The notes under the pieces: model-generated | Databases searched by the model: none | What the model was told of the DNA's origin: nothing | Seen by the model: the letters and a program-made list of their open reading frames with translations, nothing else | DNA from: Strix aluco | Lineage: Eukaryota > Chordata > Aves > Strigiformes > Strigidae | DNA: 64,000 bases | Assembly (NCBI RefSeq): GCF_031877795.1 | Contig: NC_133932.1 | Location: 80,787,437 to 80,851,436, forward strand | Reading direction: 5' to 3' | Translations under genes and position numbers: made by a program | Shown here: piece after piece, positions 10,561-40,141 of the stretch | Layout: the number at the start of each line of letters is the position of its first letter | How positions within the stretch are numbered: the first letter of the stretch is position 1

Positions 10561-12649
10561 TGGCTTACCTTTTCTTTTTTAAAACAACTTTTTTACTTTC
10601 TTTTTCTTAAAAACAGTGGGGGCATTTCTAATGGTGAGATTCAGGGACACTTCAGGGATGCTTGCCAGGCGGTCGCATGGGTGCACAGGTACCGCTCTGC
10701 AGAGCCTCCTATACAATCTGTAGTAGCCTGGCGAAGCAGCAACCTGTGGCATGCTCGTGAAAAAAACATACCGAGGTGATTTGCGAAGGAGGTGAGGGGG
10801 AATGAGACGTCAACCCTCCCCGTCCCGTCTTCTAGTGCTTCATGCCATGGAATTGAGGAGGACGCGCTGCAAAGCAAGCCATGAAATCACAGAAATTCTG
10901 TTCAGCTCACGCCCACCCAGTGCTGTGTGTGCCTTCAGTCCTCCCTGGCAACTGGAAATGCAGCATCTGGGAGGGTTTGCCTTCTGGTTTCCTTTTCTAG
11001 TTCTTCTAAGTTGAAGCTTTTTATATAGGATGGAGGAACTGAAAGCAAAAACTTCATTCCTGGTCCCTTCTTGGCTCTCCACTGCCTTCCGCTATAGATG
11101 AAGGGAGGAGTGCTAGAAGAGAAAACTGTGGAGAGGAGTGGGATGGCATGGGAGGGTAAGGGCAGGGAGAGAGAGCGGCTTTCAGGAAGACAGGGACAGA
11201 GGCAGAAGGGTTAGAGATTGCTTCTTGCCAATCTGGAGTGGAGGTCAGAATTCCTGGAGCTCACTATTCCTTTGCTGTCAACAGATAGCTGAAACTACTT
11301 CTGGTTCACAGAAAGCCTAAGGAACACCTTCAAGGCTAGAAACCCTGGTAATTATTGGCATCTAGTCTTTACCATTCATGTATTTCCTCCTTATCCTTGC
11401 TTTACTTTTAAGTAAAATCACTTGGATTTTTCCAAAATACATTTTTAGGAAGAACATCTGGTTTTGATTTGAAGACATGAAGAGGCAGAAAATTTGTTAG
11501 TTTTCTTGGTAATTTGTTGCAACTGTTCCAAATATATTCCTTACTTTAATTTGGATCTGTCTTCTGTTAAATTCTAGCTATTATTTCTGTTAAGCCTTTT
11601 CTCTGTTAGCTCAAAGATCTTCTCAGTATCTGGAGTTTGGTTATCATGAAGCAGTCAAGTCAACACCCAGCTTTGTTTTGATAAACCAAAGAAATCAAAC
11701 TCTGAGTCTTTCAGTTTAAGACACTTTCTCCTGTTTTCAGGTAATTTTTTGTAACCTTTTTAATATACTAATACCAGAACAATGCACAGAAAAAGGTCTT
11801 TCAGTATTGGTGTCACCAGTGCAAAACACAGCAGTAAATCAGCTCCTTACCTCTGTTCAGCATCTTTTGTCTATTTGTGAAAAGGTGTCACTGGTCCTTT
11901 TTTAATCACAGCATCACATCAAGCATTGCTGCTGAATTGCCGATCTGATACAAGGAGCACTCACTGTTGATGAATATCCTATTAGTACAAACAGGAGAAG
12001 TGTTACTTAAACCCTTACTAATAAGACAGGTAAGGGATAGTGTAACTGCTTATATTGCTATTTTTCCTAAAGAATTTTTAAGCTTTCAAAAGAATATTAA
12101 GACTGCACAATTGAGTACTCAGGGATAGAAGGAAATGTTAAAATGAAGATTACTTGTGACTTCTCATCTGTACTTTTATGCATGTGATACCAGAAATAAA
12201 TACTGTTTCTGCAAAAAACTTTTAATTATTCATCAGAGACTTTGACGGTGCTTTGGAAATGAATTAGAAAGGTATTAATTTCCTGCAGATGTGTAATCAA
12301 AGAGGCAAAAGAGAGAATGACTGTTTACTTTTCGGCCTTTTCCATACTGCTGAATAAAAGAGAGTCATGGGGCAAGCCTGGACGTTGGACCTCTGACTGT
12401 CTGCTTGGCTCTTTCCAAGGTACGTTTGCTATGGGGGGCCAGCCCCATGCAGTGCAGACATCAGCCAGCCGGTGCCACTCAGCTGGGGGGCCAGGACGTG
12501 GCCCTGAGACTGCTTTTAGACATCGTTCTGGCCATACTGCCTTAGTGCTGCACTGGAGGTTGGGTCCCCTCTGCCACTGAGTTCCCCGATGGCCAGGAAA
12601 GGTGTGGGTCACTCTTGCCCTCTCAAAGTGTCTGATTTTTAGTAGGAGT
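10561..12649. other. Intergenic spacer, no gene recognised
   Basis: Mixed-composition DNA with only short, motif-free open frames. A slightly GC-richer patch at about 12360-12600 has overlapping open frames on both strands, but neither resembles a known protein. Nothing further can be supported. Confidence 0.55.
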
Positions 12650-13525
12650 ACCCAGGCACATGAATGATGGGAGAAGGGATGCCATCCAGAGGGACCTTGA
12701 CAGACTCGAGAGGTGGGCCCATGTAAACCTTATGAAATTCAACAAGGCCAAGGACAAGGTCCTGCGCATGGGTCAAGGCAATCCCAAGAACAAATACAGG
12801 CTGGGTGATGAGTGGATTGAGAGCAGCTCTGCGGAGAAGGACCTGGGGGTATTAGTGGACGGAAAACTGACAGTGATCCAGCAATGTGTGCTTGCATCCC
12901 AGAAAGCCAACTGTGTCCTGGGCTACCTCAAGAGAAGTGTGGCCAGCAGGTCAAGGGAGGGGATTGTCTCCCTCTACTCTGCTCTCGTGAGACCCCACCT
13001 GGAGTACTGTGTCCAGCTCTGGGGCCCTCAACATAAGGACATAGACCTGCTCGAGCAGGTCCAGAGGAGGCCATGAAGATGATCATGGGGCTGGAGCACC
13101 TCCCTTATGAGGACAGGCTGAGAGAGTTGGGGTTGTTCAGCCTGGAGAAGAGAAGGGTCCGAGGAAACTTTCTAGTGGCCTTCCAGTACTTAAAGGGGGC
13201 CGACAGGAAAGATGGGGAGGGACTGTATTATTACAGGGACTGTAGTGACAGGACAGGGGGTCATGGTTTTAAACTGAAAGAGGGTGGATTTAGATTAAAT
13301 ATAGGGAAGAAATACTTTAATGTAAGGGCGGTGAGACACTGGAACAGCCTGTCCAGAGAGATTGTGGCTGCACCCTCCCTGGCAGTGTTCAAGGCCAGGT
13401 TGGACGGGGCTGTGAGCAACCTGGTCTAGTGGAAGGTGTCCCTGCCCATGGCAGGGGGGATGGAACTAGATGATCTTTGAGGTCCCTTCCAACCTAAACC
13501 ATTCTATGATTCTATGTATGACAGT
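12650..13525 (+). mobile_element. CR1 LINE, 5'-truncated copy
   Basis: The segment encodes the C-terminal part of a CR1 ORF2, with recognisable blocks [65 protein letters not shown] and FKARLDGAVSNLV. It ends in the CR1-type 3' tail, AACC ATTCTATG ATTCTATG, at about 13496-13517. The first 139 codons (12660-13076) and the rest (13073-13429) are in different frames, so there is a frameshift near 13073. The element lacks the endonuclease, most of the reverse transcriptase and ORF1, as is usual for 5'-truncated CR1 insertions. The left boundary is approximate. It is inactive. Confidence 0.95.
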
Positions 13526-16500
13526 TACGTGCCGTGGTAGTGTCTGAAATTTCTATTTTTAAGCTAAGGATAATATTACCTGTAATAGCAGTTCCCTTCT
13601 CAGAGGTTTTGTGATGTTAAACAGAGATTTTGTGGAGCACTGAAATACTAAGGGTGATAGCCGTGGGGATACTGGGAAGAAAATCTCATTTTTGTTTGCT
13701 ATGGGATTTGGATAGCATGCACTGAATAAGGCCTCAGGTCTGATGTGGAAGAAGAGGATAAAATTAAGAGATAACCTTAATTCTGGTATTTTTAAACTTC
13801 TGTCTGTTTGATTTTGCAGGCTTGATGCCGGTTTCTAATGTGATTTGGCAGGTTCTGGGAAAATAACCCCGAGTGTTGTTTCTTTATTGCTTTTATGTCA
13901 CACAATATTCAGGCATTTTTCATTCAGCTGTTTCTTCTTTACACCATCTTTTTGTTATCATTGCTGCTTTCTAGGTTTCTTCTTGCCAGCAAACATCTCT
14001 ATGTCCATTTATTTTTCTATTACCTTGTTCCCTCAAGATGAATCCCCGGCTAGGAAGCAAGTCCAGGCTAGTTTCATATCTGTCTAACTAAGCCTTTATG
14101 TTTTAGTCACAAGGTTCCTTCTCTGCAACTGGGAAACTTCTCTGCCACTACAGATATGGAAAAATCACATTTTACAGTGTTGTAAAATTCATGTTCTAAC
14201 AATATGTGAGTATGTTGTGTAGCATGTAAATTGGTTTCAGGAAAAGAAGCCCACAAATTAGAAATGGACTGGATAAATAACTTAAATATGAGAAGGCAGG
14301 AGCTGATGAGACTGTTCATATGAAGAGGGATTTTATGCAAAGGAAGGATCATGAGACCTCCAGAGCTGCTCTGCATGCCCAAACTTTGGCCTCATTCTCC
14401 CAGCTACAGGACAGAGAGACGTAGGGTGAGGTGGTGAAAGGGCTCCTGTGTTGGAGGAAAGAAGAGAGAAGACATGAATGAATAAGAGCCCATGTAAGAA
14501 GGGAAAATCAGAATCAGATGGGAGGAGAAAGAAAATTAGGGAGAAAATATTCAAGGGCATCTACTCTTCAGGAGGGTGGGAGAGAACAGATAAGTAGCAG
14601 AATAAAAAGGAAAAACATTTCCAGCACAGAGATAGGAATCAAAAGGCCTAAGTACAAGGATATAAAAGGTTGAAGAAATATCATCACACTTGCTAGAAAT
14701 GAAAGATAATCATGCAAGCATGAAGAAACCTACATGGGTAGTGGATGAACATAGGAGTGGCAGTCACTCTTTTCTTATTGCAGTTTTGAAGGATTTGAAA
14801 ATTTTTAAATATTAGAGAAGCTATTTTTCTGAGATGTACTGCTTTGGGATGTAAGCCTAATAGAACAAAGGTTGTTTCTGCAAGTGCTGAGTTGGTTTTT
14901 TTCCAGATCTAATGGCTTATAAGATTTTGTGTAGATCTGGTTGCACTTGGGTAACTCAGAGAGTCAAATAAAACCAAGATCAGGAGAGATAGGGAGGCCT
15001 TTCTTCCCACAGACCTCTGATGGCTGCTTTCAGCGTCCATATAATCTCACACTGAAGTCTTTGCCTCCACTGGGGCACTTAACAGCTCTCTCTTCTACTT
15101 GCCATCTAGCATGTTCTAGGTTTCCTGAAGCTCCTAGGAAATTTATATCTTTGACATCTCTCTCTTCTGGATGAAATACTCTTTAAGCTCCATCGACCAT
15201 AATGATTAAGATGTGTATTAGCTATAATGGGAGCTTAAAGACATGTAGCTCCTAGACAAATGCATACATGGTAGATGCATAATGAACGTATCTTAGTCTT
15301 GAATTGACTTTCATCTTTTTTGATAGCTTTGCTTCACACATTTTCCAGTGAGAAACCTTCATAAGTTTTCAAGTAATACATTCCTGGTGACTCTATTGGA
15401 AAAACGTGCCTTAGATCATGCCTCTTACTCTGTGAACTCTGGAGCACATAAATTCACACCAGTTAAAATCAGCAGCCAAAATATTTATCTGTAACTTAAA
15501 ATACAAACAAAAAGATGGATTTGATGTAAGCTTTGGGTAAAGATTAGCATGGTTTCATTTCCATTCAAAACATTCTGATTATGGCCAGTTTCACGTCATG
15601 CATAGGTTATAGGTGTGTTACATGATCTTTGGAGTGATGAAAAATGTACTAAGGTATTGTAATTTGAGTTTCTTGCTAAGTACTTTTTGTCCAGACTTGA
15701 AATTTGGCTCCACAGAAGTGGAATCTGTTCTTTCTCAGGTGAGGTTTATGACAATGTGAATACCCCTAAACTAATGTAAAGGTGGTTTGGCAGAACAAAG
15801 AATCAGAGGTGTAGTATTTTCTTCAAAGAAAAAGAAAAATATTCACAATGGCCAAAATTTCCAGAAATGCTCATCACTTTTGGGTGCTCAGCTTGAGATA
15901 CCATGGATTCACTTGACTTCGTAAGTTTGCTTATCATACAGTATCTTTCTTTTCTATTCTTTTTTTTTTTTTGCATTTGAAAATACTTTTGTCTGTGAAG
16001 CACTTACTTGGGTGTTGCTTCTCATGTCTCTTTTCTTTCCACTTGGACCTTGATCTTTTACTTGTCTGCAGTTTTCCTTATAGAATTGTCTTTCTTCCTG
16101 TTATCTCCAGAGTTATCACCTGTCCTTACGAATTATCATGTGGTTTATTCTTCCTATTGATATATTGATTTCCACATAAATTTATATGTAGAATGCGGTA
16201 TTTTAGCCAGAATTCTTTCCAAAATTCCAAAAGCTAAATACTTTACTGTCTTGCTGCTAAGCTGTGCTTGAGTACAGTAGAAGGAGCCTGAGAAACCATA
16301 CTGGCATTGAGAAAAAAAAGAGTGAACCCCCTGCCTACTTACTGCTCAGAAATTTGGTATTACTTGGGTGAATTGTGTTTAGTGATTTCTTTGCCTGTAC
16401 CTTTGAGTATTCTTCTTTATTCCCTTTCTTGCAAAAAAAAAAAAAGTGAATGTATTAATCCCCAAAATACATTGGAATCTGTATGGATATATTTCTTTGC

Positions 16501-17458
16501 CACCCTTTGACAATAGGCTGAGAAGTTTGCTATTGGGGATGAACCTGGGCATGAATCCAGACTACAGGGTACCCGAAATACTGTTTTCTTGTATTTTCAG
16601 CATAAAGCCTAAATATTTTAACTAATAAATTTAACACAGTTTCAGGTGTGGTAGCCTGACCCAGTAACTCAGAAGTGTGGACAAGGCAGCACAGGCAGAG
16701 TATGCATCACTGGGGCTTCGGCTACTGCTCATGTGCTCAGATGAGCCTCCTGAAAAGGCCTTTGATAGCTGCAGGCAAGCAGTTTTGGGCAGTAGTGCCA
16801 ACAAACAGTGCTGCTCATTTTTCAAAAGATAGTAAAACCTCATAGTAAATAAAAAGTAATTCAGCATGCTATTTTGTAACCTGGTATAGTGCTGATATTG
16901 TGCGGCCCTATCAACAGCTCCTTTATTTAAGCACAATAGCCACGGGGAAGCCGCAGGAACTTCTTAACAGCGAGACACTAAGGAACCGACAGTGCCTGCA
17001 GTTTTCCCAATGACTAATTGAAAGACAACTGCCTTTTTGTAATTTTGGTTGGTGTCTTCCACATGGCGTGTCATGCAGCGGCATGCGACTGCTGATGCTG
17101 GCAGGCCTGCAACAGGCAGTAACACAGTGATGCCAGGATGAGGGATCTGTCCATCCTTTTTCTGTCCCTCCAGGTACTCCCCCTGGCTAGGGAGGGCATT
17201 CCTAAAATGTTGATGCATTACTGAGGACCGCAGGCTAGTGCTACATCTATACCAGTACAGCATGCTGTAGAGTGCTCCCAGTTTTGTAAAATTATGTAGT
17301 TGTGGTGGAGGGGAGCAATCATAAGAAAAGCTATGTATGTGCCACTCTCTACTCACAGTTTTCTTTCCCTGCTAGCTAGGTAATCTCCATATTATTGTCT
17401 AACTGCTATTCCTTTTTTCCATGCTCTAACTCCTCTAAAAATGACAGATTTCTCCTTC

Positions 17459-17504
17459 CTCATGTACTACATTAGAAGCACCTCATGTACTACATTAGAA
17501 GCAC
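17459..17504. repeat. Perfect tandem duplication, 23-bp unit
   Basis: Two identical, directly adjacent copies at 17459-17481 and 17482-17504, each beginning CTCATGTACTACATTAG. A two-copy perfect repeat of this kind suggests a recent slippage or duplication. Confidence 0.95.
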
Positions 17505-18879
17505 TTTTCCTTGCCTTACCTTGTCTTGCTTGCCTCCCTCAACACCTCTCCTTTCTCTGTGCTTACTCTTTCTGTCTCATATAGGCTCTCAAATGGCAGT
17601 AGCTACCTTCCCCTGGGTAGGGGGTTTTGTTTATAATGGTTGCATAGACACATATTTTGCATATAGACACTTCAGTTCAGGGGTTTAATCAGCTAGTTGA
17701 ATCCTATCCATATTTTTTGATGTTTTTTTGGTGATGCTGATATATGTGTGTTCACTTTAATGGCTTTCAGATGGTATGTTGATAACTTTGGTTAACGACA
17801 TTGTCTAACCTAATTCAAAGATTGATCTTTCCCACACCAGACAGGTGTATTCAGGTGCTGAGTAATATGGGGAGGTGTGTTGTTCAGAGTGCTTTTGAGT
17901 CAGTGTTTTCATCATATTTTTCCAGCAGCTAGTCGTACTTTCTGTTTTTTTCACATGTTGTGTCGAGAGCAGCAGGCAAAAGCCAGTTCTAGGTAAATTG
18001 AATCCTAAGGGAGATGAGTTGAAACCCATTTCAGACTACGTGGTATTGCTAATTGGCTTTGTGCTTCCATAAATGAAGTAGAATCGTATTTTAGTTTGTC
18101 TGGCAAGTAATAAATTTTTTATGTAAAGATTGGAGAACCTGAAAGTGCTGATGACAGTGTCTGCAGTGTGGATGAACTCCTTAGCTGCATGATGGCTATA
18201 AATTTCCTGCATAGATAATAGACTTCTTGTGCCAGAATGGTGTGGTTGAACATCCATGGAAATACTGAGTAGTACAGACACAATGACAGCTGTTTTCATT
18301 ATACATACTTACGAAAATGGCTAAACGATAGAAGTGGGGAGGGGGGGGAGGTAGAGAAAGATTTCAGTGAAGCAGAGGGAATTGCCAGTTTTTATTCACT
18401 ATGGTGGAGCTGAACTAATAACTACTGCTTCAGACTCCTCTCATGACTTATCACTACTTTATTTTGATTTATTCATTTATTCCTTTAGCACACAGGAGTT
18501 GCATTGTGGGCAAGGACTGCTGCATACTGGGAGCTTTTTAAAGTAATTTTTGTCGATGCTCCGAACAAAACCACTTGTCTGTGTGTCTGGTGTGTGTATT
18601 GCTCTTACTGACTGTCTCCTGCCAGGTGGGTAATAAGTGCTCAGCTGTGACAGTTCTGAAAGTCTAGCCACCAAACCAGCCCAAAAACAACCTCTGGTGT
18701 AATGATGGGGAAAGGATTAGAGAGCAAACAAGGACCACTCACCCTTTAAAAACAATTAAATAATTTATTTTGCATGCAAAAAGGCTATTAAGAAGGGAAC
18801 CCTTCTTCCCACGCCACTCAGATGTTTACGGTACAACCACTGGAGTTCCGCGGTCAGCAGGTAGAGTCTCCATCCCAAA

Positions 18880-18945
18880 CTGTTACTACTACTAACTACT
18901 GCTACTGTTACTGTTACTACTGTTACTGTTATTAATTTTTGTTAA
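18880..18945. repeat. Imperfect (TAC/TGT) trinucleotide microsatellite
   Basis: The stretch consists of mixed TACTAC, TGCTAC and TGTTAC triplets (for example ACTGTTACTGTTACTAC), an impure trinucleotide repeat about 380-320 bases before the DCT M-box. Confidence 0.85.
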
Positions 18946-19245
18946 TGATGCACCTGTATCCTCTGTGCTTCCAGTTCATTTTCTACTGCTACTCTTTCAC
19001 TGGAAAGTTTTATCTTGCAGTGAATGAACTGAAAAAAGGGGTTTCCTCTTCTATTTATCATCTATTTACAGGCTTTTGATTAAAAGAAAAAACGTGTTTC
19101 TCCAGCCACCTCAGCTAAAATGAGACCATCAATTTCTCAAAGCTCATGAAACACTTGGAGAAATAAATGAGGCATTCATTCTGCTGACAAGCTGCCAGAG
19201 CCTGCAGAACTTGCTCTCACACTGCCGTCTTTTCTGCCCTTGATG

Positions 19246-19253
19246 TCATGTGC
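19246..19253 (+). promoter_or_regulatory. M-box (MITF-type E-box) of the DCT promoter
   Basis: TCATGTGC contains the E-box CATGTG with the flanking T that MITF prefers; the melanocyte M-box of the TYR family is built around TCATGTG. It lies about 60 bases upstream of the TATA box and about 320 bases before the main start codon. Position and motif suit melanocyte-specific control; binding is inferred. Confidence 0.65.
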
Positions 19254-19311
19254 AAAACACGAGGATTTGTGCTGTGCTAATCCCTCTAATGAGGGCTTCT
19301 CCCAACCTCTA

Positions 19312-19317
19312 TATAAA
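19312..19317 (+). promoter_or_regulatory. TATA box of DCT
   Basis: TATAAA within CTATATAAACC, about 250 bases before the start codon. Transcription would be expected to begin about 25-30 bases later, near 19340, giving a leader of about 225 bases. The true start site is not shown by the sequence. Confidence 0.6.
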
Positions 19318-19565
19318 CCCTGCTCAAAGCAGTGGCTGCTGGGCAGGCACTGCAGAGTCAAAGTGCCTGTCTTTTGCACTGCATTCAAGGCAATTAAAGA
19401 CTGGGATTAAACAAACACCCAACACCAGCATCCTCAGCAGCAAGAGGGATTATCCCAGTTGGCTGGGGCATGGAGACGCAGCGAGGCCAGGTTGTCCCAC
19501 GGTGGAGATCTCCCTGCTCCGCTCACTCAGGTTCAGCAGAGAGGCAGAGCCTGCACCCAGCTTTA

Positions 19566-37105
<17,540 letters not shown>

Positions 37106-38368
37106 TGCCCTTGCTTTGTTTCTTTACTTATTCGTGTAGGAAGTGATCTTGATTGCCTTATTGAGATCTTAGCTGAGAACTTATCACACACTCCTTTGGC
37201 AGCTGACTACATTGTTCTCATTCAGGTTTTCCTGTTATCTTGCTAATTGTAATATATGAAGTCTCTGGGTACATATGTACAAGGCCCAAGACAGGCCAGA
37301 CTTTTCTTATTACCAAACATTATCTGGAGTGTGTGACACTTATAAGTCATCCTCTATAGATTTAGATCAAGACAACTAAGAATCTAAATAGAAGAAAACC
37401 AACTTAGATAACCAAGATAATTTTTCACCTCAGTGTGTTCTTGATTTCATTTAGCAGCTCAGAGATGTGCTGAAAGTGATTAACTCTACATATATATTGA
37501 ATAACATATTATTTTACAGTTATCAATATATATTCTGAATAATATAGTCTTTTTTTAAGGTTCAAAATGTTTCATGCTGTTTGACAAAATACTATAGGAC
37601 CCCCCTGGTTACAGTTTATTTTAGGAGCATGATCAATTCCATACGTTATTTCAGTCAAGCTGATGTTAGCAGTAGGTAAACCTCCAAACTCAAATTCTCC
37701 TGAAATTTAAGAGCAGGAGTTCCCTGACAGCTAGAGATACACTTGTGCTTTACCTCTGTGTTAGGGACCTGTGACAAAAGTTGAAAATGGTGTTCATCCT
37801 TCTCTGTTTTGGCTCTGCTGCACTGTTTCATGAATTTAGACCTAAATTTCCGAAGTCTGGGACCCAGGACTCAAGACTGAGATAGTTCTCATGACCCAGG
37901 TCTGCAGGTAGGGGATCAGGTTTGGATATGGCACTACCTAGACCCCATCTTAAACATTCCTTTATACGTCCCCTATATATTTACTTATTTAGAGATAGAT
38001 TTGGAGCATATTTGGGTGGCTTTACCTATGTTATCTTGAGAGAGGATTTTTACACAGCGAATGAAGTCCTGAACACATCGTGTCAGATTTGGTGCATAAT
38101 ATGTTACATTAATGGAGCACTCAGGTTTTGAATTTTGTAAGGTCCTGAGTCTTAGAAAAACTGCTTTTGTAGCCTTTAATAAAAAATTCCAGTTAGTAAT
38201 GCTTTCTGATATTTCTTCTAGGACCGCTCAATACTAACTGTGTGGACTAGAAAGAAAATCTCAGTAGGTCTTCACATATACTTGGCTTTGAATATGTGTA
38301 ACTTACAAAATTTACTCTAAAATGCAGACTTTTTTGGGCAAAGAAAAGTTATGATTTTCTAACCAAAT
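37106..38368 (+). other. DCT: Probable DCT 3' UTR and flank
   Basis: AT-rich DNA after the DCT stop with no open frame of note. The first clear AATAAA on the plus strand is at 38178-38183, about 1.07 kb after the stop, and could end the transcript. The real cleavage site is not shown by the sequence. Confidence 0.45.
38178..38183 (+). terminator. DCT: Candidate DCT polyadenylation signal AATAAA
   Basis: The canonical hexamer lies within TTTAATAAAAAATT, about 1.07 kb after the stop codon and before the next LTR. It is a candidate only. Confidence 0.35.
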
Positions 38369-38720
38369 TGTCCTGGTTTCGACCAGGATGGAGTTAATTT
38401 TCATTGGAGTATTTTATACCATGTGATGTCAATGCCCAGGTGGGTGGGCTCTCCTTCACGCTGTCTGCTCATGGGGTGGTATTGTTGCTGTGGGGGCCAG
38501 CTGCTGTGCTCGGTAAGCCACTGTTGCATTTTACCCGTTTTCTTTTTGAACTCACTATTGTTACTGTTGTTCTCTTGTTATATTTAGTAAATTCTTTCTT
38601 TTTACTCAACCCATGAATTCTCTTCTTTTGTCCCTCCCCTATCTTACCAGAGGGGAGAGGGGGAGGTGAAAGGCCGGCCACATGTGGTGTGGCTGCCGGC
38701 TGAGTTCAAACCTCCACACA
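38369..38720 (+). mobile_element. Solo LTR (ERV-L type), plus orientation
   Basis: Starts TGTCCTGGTTTCGACC and ends near GCCGGCTGAGTTCAAACC TCCACACA, matching the general plan of the LTR in DCT intron 7 and of common avian ERV LTRs (GAGTTAATTTTC near the start, AGTAAATTC and ACTCAACCCATGAATTCTC in the middle). No internal retroviral sequence flanks it, so it is probably a solo LTR. The right end is uncertain by a few bases, and I could not find a matching target duplication. Confidence 0.85.
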
Positions 38721-40040
38721 CATGCTCAGGTGGACAACGATCCTCTGCTGTTTGTGGTGTTGTGTGGTGCCTTTAGGGAGCCCCAGTGCACTTGGTCCTG
38801 GCTCATGCCCAAGATGTCAATGATTGAAGCACTTTTTGTACAGCCACTCAGTCCAGCACCCTAGCTCCCAATTCAGGTTGCCTGTCAGGGGTTTTTACTG
38901 TGTAGGGTCCGGCGTTACTTGCTGGTGCTGAGGACATCAGCTGAGGTCTCCAGAGACCTGGCTTGGGCATGTGTCACATCAGTTGGACCCTGGTCAGTGT
39001 CAGTTTGTAGCTAGGTCTGAGGTCTCCACATGCCCTTCTCAAGGCGGGAGATGTCAGCCACTTCCGAGCACTACAAGACTATGAGTCTTCACATGCACCA
39101 GTTCCTGCTAAATACTGATCTAGAGAGATGCTGTTAGATGGAGATTGACACCTTTTTGTCCTTCATGTGATGTGAATGCCAAAGTTTAGGAGAGAGGCTA
39201 GGCTGCTACTTCCAAGGGTGAATCAGATTCTTCCTTGGGCTCACAGGGCATAGTGTGTGCCTAACTGGCTTCACCACCTTGGAGGTTTGGATACTGCTGT
39301 CCCAAGTATTTGCTTTGCAAGCTGTCCTGGTTATGGGCAAGTGACAGTGGCAGTGGGGTAGAGGAAGGAGAGAGACAGGGGAGAAAAGTAAAAAATGTAG
39401 CATATCAGTTAACTTGCTAGAACTGATTTTGCCTAAAAGCAGGTGGGCAAAACTAGGGAGAGTTGGCTCAGTTCTCACTTGTAAATTGAGTAGTGTGTTT
39501 TCCTTTCCAGAAGAAAAGCAATGAGGGCATTGGATTGATACCAAGCATACACAAAAGCCTAGGGTCAAAGATCCGTGCGTTACTCTTTCCACTCGCTGCC
39601 TCTTAGTTTAGTAATTTGGGCGTTAAAATTATGACTGGTTTAATAGTTGCTCGTAAAAATCTGTTTGAAGTAAGCTGTATAGAGGACACAACCTGCCCTC
39701 TCGCGGCTTACTGAAAAATTACCTGGTGACACCGGAAAATTTTCTCCCTTTTTAAAAAGAAAGTCTTGGTCTAGCAACCAAGGAAAGTTGTGTCCTTGGT
39801 AAAAGGAAGAAGATAGACTTTATATGAAATGCTTAAAAAGGAAGAAAAAAGAAAGAAAGTTGATCATAGGCGCATTACAAAATGTTGGAGGAACTCCTGT
39901 AGCAAGTCTGATTGTAAAGGTTGGTTTTACATGTTTTAATGTTCCACTCATCCCAAACTACAGAAAAGGCTTTTTCTTTTGGTTGTTGTTGCTCGTTTAT
40001 GCAGGTGTTAGTAAATACCTGCAATCTATTGTTGCATAAA
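38721..40040. other. Intergenic spacer, no gene recognised
   Basis: No coding exon is visible. The stretch 39590-39790 has a different look, with CG-containing words (TTGGGCG, CTCTCGCGGC, ACACCGG) amid AT-rich DNA, and may be an old repeat fragment or conserved element. I cannot assign it. Confidence 0.5.
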
Positions 40041-40141
40041 TTGTACGGAAGCTACTACTGCCAGGGTGAGATGAAAAGGGACTCTTCTGTCCCATAACAC
40101 AGAAGGCAGACTCCCACAGGCTCCTAAGATGAGGGGAACAA

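Larger units (their letters stand above)
13526..19240. other. Intergenic spacer upstream of DCT
   Basis: About 5.7 kb of AT-rich DNA without a recognisable gene. It holds a perfect 23-bp tandem duplication (17459-17504), a G-rich run at about 18336-18351 and a trinucleotide-like repeat at 18880-18945. Open frames are short and lack homology I recognise. Distal DCT control elements could lie here, but none is identifiable by eye. Confidence 0.55.

Noticed and set aside
18880-18945. CRISPR-like or structured repeat array
   Set aside because: It is an ordinary impure trinucleotide microsatellite with no spacer structure.
1-19240. TGDS, the gene expected upstream of DCT from mammalian order
   Set aside because: I found no exon with TGDS-like short-chain dehydrogenase motifs; it probably lies beyond the left edge.
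38369-38720. Target-site duplication for this LTR
   Set aside because: The five bases before it (CAAAT) are not repeated after any plausible right end.
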